From the NCBI GenBank assembly GCA_020216785.1, contig JAIWNO010000265.1, positions 1-10,000 on the forward strand: 10,000 nucleotides of DNA. Reading direction: 5' to 3'. Shown here piece by piece: positions 1-7,300 of this stretch (positions are counted from its first letter, which is position 1; each line of letters opens with the position of its first letter). The notes beneath the pieces are model-generated. The model saw nothing but the letters and a program-made list of their open reading frames with translations. It was not told where the DNA came from and did no database searches. The translations under genes were made by a program, and so were the position numbers. Source of the DNA: Desulfomonile sp. (GTDB lineage Bacteria; Desulfobacterota; Desulfomonilia; Desulfomonilales; Desulfomonilaceae).

Positions 1-1
1 A

Positions 2-178
2 GTTGGACCGTTCCTCAAAGCGGCAGCGGGGAAGGCGCAACCACGCGTGGCCAAGTTCAGGAAGAACGAGAAGAAGCTACGCTTCAAGTCAAAGGAGCTG
101 CAAAGCCTCTACGAATCGCTTCCCGCAACAAAGAAGAAAGCTGCGCTCAAGTACTTCGAGGAAGAATCCCGCGGATAA
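2..178 (+). CDS. C-terminal fragment of an unrecognised lysine-rich protein (5' end outside window)
   Basis: An open frame enters at base 2 and stops at TAA 176-178, giving the last 58 residues of a protein whose start lies upstream of the window. The visible part is very basic and rich in Lys/Glu, with a likely amphipathic helical tail (ELQSLYESLPATKKKAAL near the end). Codon third positions are mostly G/C, as in the clear genes here, which favours this frame over the overlapping frame-3 ORF that begins with an ATG at base 3. The stop is only 11 bases from the stop of the convergent TPR gene. A 4-bp hairpin followed by TTTT (171-190) is too weak to call a terminator. I do not recognise the family and assign no function. 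Confidence 0.55.
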   Translation, partial: VGPFLKAAAGKAQPRVAKFRKNEKKLRFKSKELQSLYESLPATKKKAALKYFEEESRG

Positions 179-189
179 ACCGCTCATTT

Positions 190-831
190 TCACGCCATGC
201 CAAGAAGCTTGAGAAACTCCGAGTGCACCGGATATCCCAGGCTCAGAGCCTCGCGGGTGTACTTGCGGGCGTTTTCGTCGTCGCCGGCGTGGTGATACGC
301 CACTGCCAGATTGTTGAATGCCATTCCATGATCGGGCTTGAGTTGAGCGGCTCTGGCATTGTGTTCGATGCTCTTCTCGATCTCGCCGAGTGCCAGATAG
401 ACATTGCCCAGATTCAGATGCGCTGCCACGGCATTGGGATTGAGCTTGAGAGCCTTATGGAAACTGTCGATCGCTTGCTGGGTCATCCCTTTGTGAAGGA
501 ATGCTATTCCGATATTGATGCATCCCTCCAGCAGGTTTGGGTTGAACTCAAGCGCCTTGAGGCTCTCCTCGATACAGCCGTCATAGTCGCCTTGCGCCAG
601 CAGAATGCCTGATATGTTGATGCGGGCCTCGAGCAGTCCGGGTTTAAGTCTGAGGGCTGTACGGAATTCGGTGAGGCTGCGCTCCAAGTCCTGCCGACCA
701 GCGAGTGCTAGGCCGAGATTGTAGTGGGCATTGGCGTTGTCCGGATCGAACGCCACGATCCGCTCGAGCTTCTCCACCATATGTTCGTCCTCAGGCACCC
801 CAATGGGCTTATCTGAGCGTGATTCGGTCAT
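190..831 (-). CDS. Tetratricopeptide repeat (TPR) protein
   Basis: This 213-residue protein is almost entirely TPR. After a short acidic N-terminus (about 1-32), five consecutive 34-residue units can be laid out at about 32-65, 66-99, 100-133, 134-167 and 168-201. Each shows the TPR pattern (for example NAxAHYNLGLAL, then a second helix ending ALRLKP; KALKLNP; NLGNVYLALGEIEKSIE). TPR superhelices bind peptides and act as scaffolds; the partner cannot be read from sequence. No signal peptide or membrane segment is seen, so it is probably cytoplasmic. The ATG at 829-831 is supported by GGAGG (836-840 on the opposite strand) four bases upstream and by a promoter at 863-890. It is divergent from the PAS/sigma-54 regulator, which may or may not mean a functional link. 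The repeats are certain; the role is unknown. Confidence 0.9.
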   Translation of the reverse strand: MTESRSDKPIGVPEDEHMVEKLERIVAFDPDNANAHYNLGLALAGRQDLERSLTEFRTALRLKPGLLEARINISGILLAQGDYDGCIEESLKALEFNPNLLEGCINIGIAFLHKGMTQQAIDSFHKALKLNPNAVAAHLNLGNVYLALGEIEKSIEHNARAAQLKPDHGMAFNNLAVAYHHAGDDENARKYTREALSLGYPVHSEFLKLLGMA

Positions 832-862
832 GATTCCTCCAAAATGTTCGGGAGTTCACGTC

Positions 863-890
863 AGTATAGCCTTGAGGTCAGCGGAGTCAA
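863..890 (-). promoter_or_regulatory. Sigma-70-type promoter for the TPR gene
   Basis: Read on the minus strand, TTGACT (885-890) and TATACT (863-868) are separated by 16 bases, each one mismatch from consensus. Transcription would begin near 856, leaving a leader of about 25 bases that contains the GGAGG ribosome binding site of the TPR gene. The match is direct sequence evidence; activity is inferred. Confidence 0.7.
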
Positions 891-905
891 GACAGTCTAT
901 TGTCT
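890..905. promoter_or_regulatory. Small dyad between the two divergent promoters, possible operator
   Basis: AGACA (890-894) and TGTCT (901-905) form a 5-bp perfect inverted repeat around a 6-base centre. It touches the -35 box of the TPR promoter and lies about 20 bases upstream of the -35 of the regulator promoter, where one bound protein could affect both. Arms this short occur by chance, so this is only a candidate. Confidence 0.25.
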
Positions 906-925
906 CTGTTCCCTTAATGACGGAC

Positions 926-954
926 TTGAAACAAAGCTCCTAAGTCGATAAAAT
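926..954 (+). promoter_or_regulatory. Sigma-70-type promoter for the PAS/sigma-54 regulator
   Basis: TTGAAA (926-931) and TAAAAT (949-954) are separated by exactly 17 bases, followed by an AT-rich stretch. The predicted start is near 961, giving a leader of about 58 bases to the ATG at 1019. No sigma-54-type GG-N10-GC site was seen here, so the activator gene is probably transcribed by the housekeeping polymerase, the usual arrangement for such regulators. Confidence 0.7.
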
Positions 955-1018
955 AAAATTGTTCATGTTGGGCTTTTCACCAATATGCTTCCAGCCTTGA
1001 CGGCAAGGAGGTCCTGCC

Positions 1019-3316
1019 ATGAAGCCCACGGACAAGCCCAATGAGCCTTCTCGTCGTGTGATCACGTCCGTCCCCCGACAAGCCGCTCAGCGAGAGGCGA
1101 TAAGCCCAAAGAGCGCGGAACAGTTGCTTACAATGACACGCGATGAGCTTGAGCGCCTGATTCAGGAGCGGACGAGCGAACTTGCCAGAGCGAACGAGCG
1201 CTTGACTCAGGAACTTGCGGAGCATCAAGAGATGCAGGCAGCACTTCGGGCAAGCGAGGAAAAATATAAGGAACTTGCCGAACTCCTGCCACAAATCGTG
1301 TTTGAAATTGACGGGAGAGGGAACTTCAGATTTGTCAATTGCGGAGGCTTAAAGTCAGTTGGCTATACAAGGAAGGAATTCGAGAGAGGGCTCAGTCTCT
1401 TCGACATCGTCGCTCCCGAAGATCGGGAGCAGCTGGCAAACGACATCGAAGTCGTCCTCAAAGGACAAAAACTTAGCGGAAAGGAATACACCCTGGAGGC
1501 CAAATCCGGAGCTACGTTCCCGGTGCTCATGTATTCAGCCCGTGTCATGAGGGACGGCCGAGCAACAGGGATGAGAGGCATTGCGGTGGATATTACGGAC
1601 CTTCGCCGCGCTCAAAAAAAGCTCTGGATCAAGGACAGCGCCATTGCTTCCTCAATCAATGCGATTGTTATCACTGATCTGGACGGCAGGCTTACCTATG
1701 TCAATCCTTCCTTTCTCGAATTGTGGGGATATGAGAGCGCGAAAGAAATTTTGGGCAGGAGCGCCTTGGATTTGTGGGACCAACCGCAGAATGCCCGTGA
1801 GGTAATCCGATTACTGGGTTGGCAAGGATGGTGGATCGGCGCATTTGTTGCCAGACGAAAAGACGGGAGCACATTTCACGCGGAGGGATCGACAACCCGA
1901 GTTACGGACGAATCGGGCAAGCCGACCTGCCTGATGGGATCGTTTCTCGACATCACCGATCGCAAATTGGCCGAGGATGCGCTGAGAAGCAGTGAGGAGC
2001 GCTTCCGCGCGGTATTTGAAGGAGCCAAAGACTGCATCTATATCAAAGATCGGGCCTTGAAGTACACCCATGTCAATAGAGCGGTGGAGAAGCTGCTCGG
2101 CCTCTCCGCGCAGGAGATTCTCGGCCGGAGGGCTGAAGATATCTTCGGTAGGGAAGCAGGAACACGCATCAACGAAGTGAACCTCCGGGCGTTGAGCGGG
2201 GAGTCAATCGAAGAGGAGCATACGCGCCCGGTCAGGGGCGAGCAGCTTACCTTCCACGAAGTCACCGTGCCTCTTCGCAACGCCGAGCGCGAAATTGTTG
2301 GTGTTTGTACCATTTCCCGCAATATTACCGAGCGCAAGAAGAGCCAGACGGTCAGGCGCATCAGCGAGCGTACATATCCGTCGCCTGCGATGCAAGCGAC
2401 CCTTCAGAAGGCCCGGTACGCGGCTGCAAGAGACGGCATTGTCCTGCTTCTGGGGGAGAGCGGCTCCGGAAAAGATTACTTCGCGCACTGGATCCACAAT
2501 CATTCCCGGCGAGCCAACGGTCCTTTCTTCTCGATCAACTGCGCCGCATTGCCCCACGATCTGGCGGAATCGGAGCTCTTCGGCCACGAGCCGGGCGCTT
2601 TTACCGGCGCACGTGCTCGAAAGCGGGGCCTATTGGAATTGGCCGAAGGCGGCACGCTCTTATTGAACGAAGTCGGAGAACTTTCGCTCGCTTTGCAGTC
2701 AAAACTCTTGACGTTTCTCGATGAGCGGTCGTTCCTTCGCGTCGGTGGAGTGAAGAGCATTCACGTTAACGCCAGACTTATCGCTGCCACTAACAAGGAC
2801 CTCGAATCCGAGGTCGCCTCGGGGCGATTCCTGCAGGCCCTGTACTATCGGTTGAATGTTTTTCCATTGCGGGTTCCGCCCTTACGGGAACGCGTTGAAG
2901 ATATTCCCCTTCTCGTTGAAGAACTCCTGTCGGTTTTGGCTTCCGAGATGCAGTTCGGGGAAATACCGACCATAAGCCCTGCGACCATGAAAGCCCTCAG
3001 TCTGTATCTATGGCCGGGAAACGTCCGCGAGCTGAGAAACGTTCTCGAACGCTCTCTCATGTTGTGGGACAAAGGTGAGCTTGAGCTGACAATTCCCACT
3101 TTGGACAGCCATTCCTGGCTGTGCGTGCCAAAGCGTGCACCCGACGGCGGGCTTCACGCAGTCACCGACAAGATAACTCGCTCCTTATGCCGGGAAGCCC
3201 TTGCCAGCTCCGCGGGGAGCAAGAAAGAGGCGGCTCGAATCCTCGGCATATCCCGCAATTCACTCTATCGGTATATGAAGCGGTTCGGCATGTTCGAAAA
3301 CGGTACACGTCACTGA
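1019..3316 (+). CDS. Triple-PAS sigma-54-dependent transcriptional activator (NtrC/bEBP family)
   Basis: A 765-residue cytoplasmic enhancer-binding protein with no membrane segment. The order is: coiled coil (about 38-85); three PAS sensor domains (about 80-197, 203-317, 322-440), the first two ending in the typical DITD; AAA+ ATPase (about 453-690); and a Fis-type helix-turn-helix (about 720-757, with KKEAARILGISRNSLYRYMK). The AAA+ part shows Walker A GESGSGKD (479-486), the sigma-54-contacting GAFTGA loop (526-531), sensor I AATN (589-592) and WPGNVREL (665-672). Two positions depart from the classic family: Walker B reads LLLNE, with Asn550 where Asp is usual, and the first of the two arginines in the FRxDLxxR region is Leu605, while Arg611 is kept. 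The ATG has an excellent AAGGAGGT (1005-1012) six bases upstream. PAS ligand or cofactor is not readable. The likely target is the sigma-54 promoter at 3508-3524 just downstream. Confidence 0.95.
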   Translation: MKPTDKPNEPSRRVITSVPRQAAQREAISPKSAEQLLTMTRDELERLIQERTSELARANERLTQELAEHQEMQAALRASEEKYKELAELLPQIVFEIDGRGNFRFVNCGGLKSVGYTRKEFERGLSLFDIVAPEDREQLANDIEVVLKGQKLSGKEYTLEAKSGATFPVLMYSARVMRDGRATGMRGIAVDITDLRRAQKKLWIKDSAIASSINAIVITDLDGRLTYVNPSFLELWGYESAKEILGRSALDLWDQPQNAREVIRLLGWQGWWIGAFVARRKDGSTFHAEGSTTRVTDESGKPTCLMGSFLDITDRKLAEDALRSSEERFRAVFEGAKDCIYIKDRALKYTHVNRAVEKLLGLSAQEILGRRAEDIFGREAGTRINEVNLRALSGESIEEEHTRPVRGEQLTFHEVTVPLRNAEREIVGVCTISRNITERKKSQTVRRISERTYPSPAMQATLQKARYAAARDGIVLLLGESGSGKDYFAHWIHNHSRRANGPFFSINCAALPHDLAESELFGHEPGAFTGARARKRGLLELAEGGTLLLNEVGELSLALQSKLLTFLDERSFLRVGGVKSIHVNARLIAATNKDLESEVASGRFLQALYYRLNVFPLRVPPLRERVEDIPLLVEELLSVLASEMQFGEIPTISPATMKALSLYLWPGNVRELRNVLERSLMLWDKGELELTIPTLDSHSWLCVPKRAPDGGLHAVTDKITRSLCREALASSAGSKKEAARILGISRNSLYRYMKRFGMFENGTRH

Positions 3317-3403
3317 TCTTCAAAGGGGCATGGTACAGTTTTCAATCGAATTCTGATGTGCATTTCCCGTGTTCCTGTCATTCGTGTACCTTTCTCGCGC
3401 ACG
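3302..3403. promoter_or_regulatory. Candidate upstream activator sites for the sigma-54 promoter
   Basis: Related octamers are spread upstream of the sigma-54 promoter: GGTACACG (3302-3309), its exact reverse complement CGTGTACC (3383-3390), and the one-base variant CGTGTTCC (3368-3375), 15 bases from the second. The 3383 site also begins a spaced dyad, CGTG-N13-CACG (3383-3403). These sites lie roughly 105-205 bases upstream of the -24 box, where enhancer-binding proteins normally bind. The first overlaps the last codons of the regulator gene. The repeats are seen; their use as binding sites is inferred. The rest of the 3317-3507 spacer shows no gene, no RNA gene and no convincing terminator. 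Confidence 0.35.
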
Positions 3404-3507
3404 ACCTCGTTCGCCCTGACGATTCCCTCTCGGTTCCTCTCCACGTCGTCCAGCATCTAATTCACTGATATCGCCTACTATTCTCTTCTAGTCCTTGTCG
3501 AGAGTCT

Positions 3508-3524
3508 TTGGCACGCTCCGTGCT
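3508..3524 (+). promoter_or_regulatory. Sigma-54 (-24/-12) promoter of the phoU-like/hdrA-fusion operon
   Basis: TTGGCACG (3508-3515), four bases, then GTGCT (3520-3524) matches the sigma-54 consensus YTGGCACG-N4-TTGCW at 12 of 13 positions, with the invariant GG-N10-GC spacing (GG 3510-3511, GC 3522-3523). Transcription should start near 3535, 24 bases before the ATG at 3559 and just ahead of its GGAG. It lies directly between a sigma-54 activator gene and the operon, which strongly supports it being real. A TTG codon that would lengthen the next gene falls inside the -24 box and so cannot be its start on this transcript. Confidence 0.8.
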
Positions 3525-3558
3525 CTCCACATTTACGGAATCAGTGTGGAGCAGTGCC

Positions 3559-4332
3559 ATGAATGGGAAACGAGCTTTCTTCAATCCATTCCGCATGCTT
3601 GGTCTCAAGCCTGCTGACGGAAACGCACTCTATGACGAATTGCACTCGAAGAAAGTGGCAGAATCCTCATCGCTTGAAGAAGCGCTGTTGATCGTAATGA
3701 GCAAGATCATCGAGAGCACGCGGTTGCTATCGAAGTGCATTGTGAATTGCACCGCGCATCGTGTGGATAGGTATACGGAGCTCGCGAGAGAGATCCACCA
3801 GCAAGAAGAAATCCTCACAAAAGACATCATATCTTCCGACGTAACAGGCAGTATGCTGAAAAGCCTGCTGACCTTTCCCCATCGTCTTGCCAGGATTGGC
3901 GACCTGCTCGACGTCATTCTCGAGTGCTGCCGCGTCAAGACCCACGAACACGTCGAGTTTTCCGACCGGACAGAAGCGGAATTGGATCAACTCTTCCTCC
4001 TTCTTCTCGACATGATGACCAATACGCGGGACGCCTTCAACACACCGGACGAAACGCTTTTGAAGTCGATTAGTTCCGAGAGTAGGCGGCTGGGCGGCCT
4101 GCTGGAAGACTTCCGGCTCGCTTATTGGCAGTGCTGCGACAATCGCATTCGCGCTGCGGACAGCTCGCCGCTCTACTTGGACATCCTGAACGCGATCGGT
4201 GCTGTGGCTGAGCATCTGGAGAAGATGTGCCGAACCTTGCTTGAGCTTAAAAGGCTCGCGGGAATTCACGACGAACGGGGTACCGTCGCGCATGAAGGCC
4301 TCCGTTCTCTCTCGTATGGAGCCGAAAGCTAG
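3559..4332 (+). CDS. PhoU-like helical protein
   Basis: A 257-residue, nearly all-helical, soluble protein resembling the PhoU fold, which has two tandem three-helix units. The first unit spans about 40-125 and ends in a PhoU-like helix, RIGDLLDVILE (112-122). The second spans about 135-232 and ends in a similar helix (LYLDILNAIGAVAEHLEKM, 205-223). PhoU proteins regulate phosphate uptake and signalling, and PhoU-like domains also occur as metal-binding accessory or regulatory modules. No phosphate transporter gene is nearby. The ATG at 3559 is chosen over TTG 3508 because GGAG (3548-3551) lies seven bases before it and the TTG sits in the sigma-54 promoter. It is the first gene of the operon, 60 bases ahead of the hdrA fusion. 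A role beside that redox protein is inferred; the family call is from pattern recognition and moderately sure. Confidence 0.65.
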   Translation: MNGKRAFFNPFRMLGLKPADGNALYDELHSKKVAESSSLEEALLIVMSKIIESTRLLSKCIVNCTAHRVDRYTELAREIHQQEEILTKDIISSDVTGSMLKSLLTFPHRLARIGDLLDVILECCRVKTHEHVEFSDRTEAELDQLFLLLLDMMTNTRDAFNTPDETLLKSISSESRRLGGLLEDFRLAYWQCCDNRIRAADSSPLYLDILNAIGAVAEHLEKMCRTLLELKRLAGIHDERGTVAHEGLRSLSYGAES

Positions 4333-4392
4333 GCGAAATCGATCGAACGAGGAAGGTGCGGTCAATCGAATGGAGAGCAGGGGAGGAGTCCG

Positions 4393-7300
4393 ATGAAGAA
4401 CGGAAAGATTGGTGCCGTACTGGTAGTCGGCGGTGGAATAGGTGGGATTCAATCCGCTCTGGATCTTGCTGATTCAGGCTTCCGGGTGTACCTGGTCGAG
4501 AGCCAGACGGGCATCGGGGGACGTATGGCCCAGCTCGACAAAACCTACCCCACGAACGACTGCTCCACGTGCATTTTTTCGCCAAAAATGCTGCAGGTGG
4601 CTCAGAACCCCAATATTGACATCTTCTCGTTCAGTGAGGTTGAAGACGTGCGGGGCTGGGAAGGTCATTTCAAGGTAAAAATCCGGAAGAAAGCCCGCTA
4701 TGTCGACCCTGATCGGTGCAAAGGATGCGGTGACTGTGCCGCTGCCTGTCCGGTGCGCCTGCCCAACCAATTTGACCAGGATATGAGCGAGCGGGCAGCA
4801 ATCTACCGGCTCTTTCCCCAGACGGTCCCTCAGACTTTCGTTATAGAAAAGGCGGATCGACCTCCGTGTGTGCAAGCTTGCCCGGCCCACGTCAATGTGC
4901 AGGGGTACGTGCAGCTCATCAAGCAGGGAAAGTACTATGAGGCCCTGGAACTCATATATGAGAAGGTTCCTCTTCCCGGGGTCCTGGGAAGAGTCTGTCC
5001 CCACCCCTGCGAGGATGCCTGCCGGATGGGAGAAAAAGGCGAGGCCGTCTCGATCTGTGCATTGAAGCGCTTTGTGGCCGACCAGGCAGATTACTCAATC
5101 CTTCGCGTTCCGGATATCTCCCCACGCGAAGAAAAGGTCGCTATCGTCGGATCCGGGCCTGCCGGCCTTTCCGCATCCTATTACCTGGCTCGTGAAGGTT
5201 TTCAGGTGACGATATTCGAATCCGAGGCTGTGCTGGGGGGCTGGTTGCGGTTGGGGATTCCGGAGTACCGATTGCCGCGCGCGGTGCTCGAAAAAGACAT
5301 CCAGCACATTCTGAGCCTTGGGATCATGGTGAAAACCAATTCGACGGTAGGGGTGGACTTCACTCTCAACGATTTGAAAGCCCAAGGATATAAGGCCATT
5401 TTCTTGGCGGTGGGGTGCCAAAAGGGTGCACATTTGCCGGTTCCGGGCGTGTACCTTGAAGGGGTGGTCCAGGGCGTTGACCTCCTGCGATCCGTCGCCC
5501 TTGGCCAACAGATCGATCCTCTGAGGAAGACCATCGTCATAGGGGGCGGTAATGTGGCAATTGATGTGGCTCGCACCGCTGTCCGCCTCGGCGCCGAGAG
5601 CGTGAGCTTGGTGTGCCTGGAAACACGCCGCGAAATGCCCGCTTGGGAGCACGAAATCCAAGAGGCCGTGAAGGAAGGTGTCGTCCTGCACAATTCCTGG
5701 GGGCCGAAGCGCTTCGTTGAAAGCCGCGGGCGAGTCGCTCGGGCTGAGTTCAAAAGGTGCACAAGAGTTTTCGATGACGCTGGGCGATTCAACCCCCAGT
5801 ACGACGAAAACGAGTCAATGGCGCTGGAGTGCGACACCCTGGTGCTTGCCGTGGGGCAAATCGTCGACCCTGAGATTTGGCACCGTTTGCCCGGAATTGG
5901 AAGGACCGACAGAAACACGATTCACACCAACAAGCTCACCCGCGCGACGATTGTCGAGGGTGTGTTTGCCGCCGACATCTTTGCAGGAGGCGACGCTGCC
6001 ACTGCCCCGGCCACGGTGGTCGAAGCTATCGCGGGGGGCCGCGAAGCCGCGCTCTCCATATCGCGATATCTTAAGGGGGAGGACGTGACCCGAGGCCGGT
6101 ACGTAAGACCTCCTGATAACCCGACATATCGTCCGATCCCGGATGTCCGTCCTCAACCGAGAATTGAGAGCCCGTCATTGCCTGTGGCCGAGCGCCGCGG
6201 ATTTCAGGAAGTTGAGCTTGGTCTCTCCGAGGAGGATGCTCTGAAGGAGGCGAGCCGATGTTTCAGCTGCGGTTTCTGTTCCGAGTGCATGGAATGCGTG
6301 GCGAAATGTCCCGCCAACGCCATCGATCACACCATGAAAGACGAAACGGTATGTGTGGACGTCGGCACGATCATCCTCTCAACCGGTTACGAAATGATAG
6401 ATCCGGCCAAGATCCGCGGGGAGTTCGCTTACGGGACCGCGAAGAACGTGCTCACGAACATGGAATTCGAACGGTTACTCAGTGCGTCCGGCCCGAGTGC
6501 GGGGGAGATCAAGCGACCTTCGGACGGCAGGCATCCCAAGAAAGTTGCGTGGATCCAATGCGTGGGTTCGCGTGACCAACAGAAAGGCATGCCGCATTGC
6601 AGCTCCATCTGCTGCATGGCGTCGATGAAAGAGGCCGTTATTGCCAGGGAGCACGATCCGGAGATCGAGCCTGCAATCTTCTACATGGATTTGCGGGCGT
6701 TCGGAAAGGACTTCTATTCTTACTACCTCCGCGCCAGAGATCAGGTTGGTGTCAGATTCGTCCGATCAATGGTTAGCCGCGTGGTGGAGAACCCGAAAAC
6801 GCACGATCTCGAGCTTTATTATCTCGACGAGCAGCAGCGGCCCGCGACCGAAGTGTTCGACATGGTGGTTCTCGCTGTGGGCCTCAGGACTTCGGAAAGC
6901 GCTCAGCGCCTTGCCCAAAGTCTGGGAGTGGAGCTGAACGAATGGGGCTTCTGTCGAACCGATTCGTTCAACCCGGTCCAAACGAGCCGCGCGGGCGTCC
7001 TGGCAGCGGGTGTGTTCCAAGGCCCCAAAGACATCCCGCAAACCGTCGTGGAAGCCTCTGCCGCTGCAGGAGCCTCGTGTCGCATCCTGGCGGAGGCGAG
7101 GAACACGCTTACTACGACCAAAGAATTTCCGCCGGAAAAGAGCCTGAGTTCCAAGGAGCCGAGAGTTGGGGTTTTTGTGTGCAAATGCGGCATCAATATT
7201 GCCTCGACCGTCGATGTTTCCGAGGTGGTGCGAAGGATTCGGCAGATACCGAGCGTCGAGTACGCGGAAGAGAGCCTCTTCACCTGTTCACAGGATGCTC

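Noticed and set aside
171..190. Possible terminator between the two convergent genes (GCGG-ATAAA-CCGC then TTTT)
   Set aside because: Only four base pairs in the stem; not strong enough to annotate.
3508..3558. TTG-started N-terminal extension of the PhoU-like protein
   Set aside because: The TTG lies in the sigma-54 -24 box, upstream of the expected transcript start, and ATG 3559 has a proper GGAG.
3727..4452. Long minus-strand ORF (241 residues) opposite the PhoU-like gene
   Set aside because: Antisense shadow: the plus-strand frame has coherent helical protein sequence, a promoter and a ribosome binding site.
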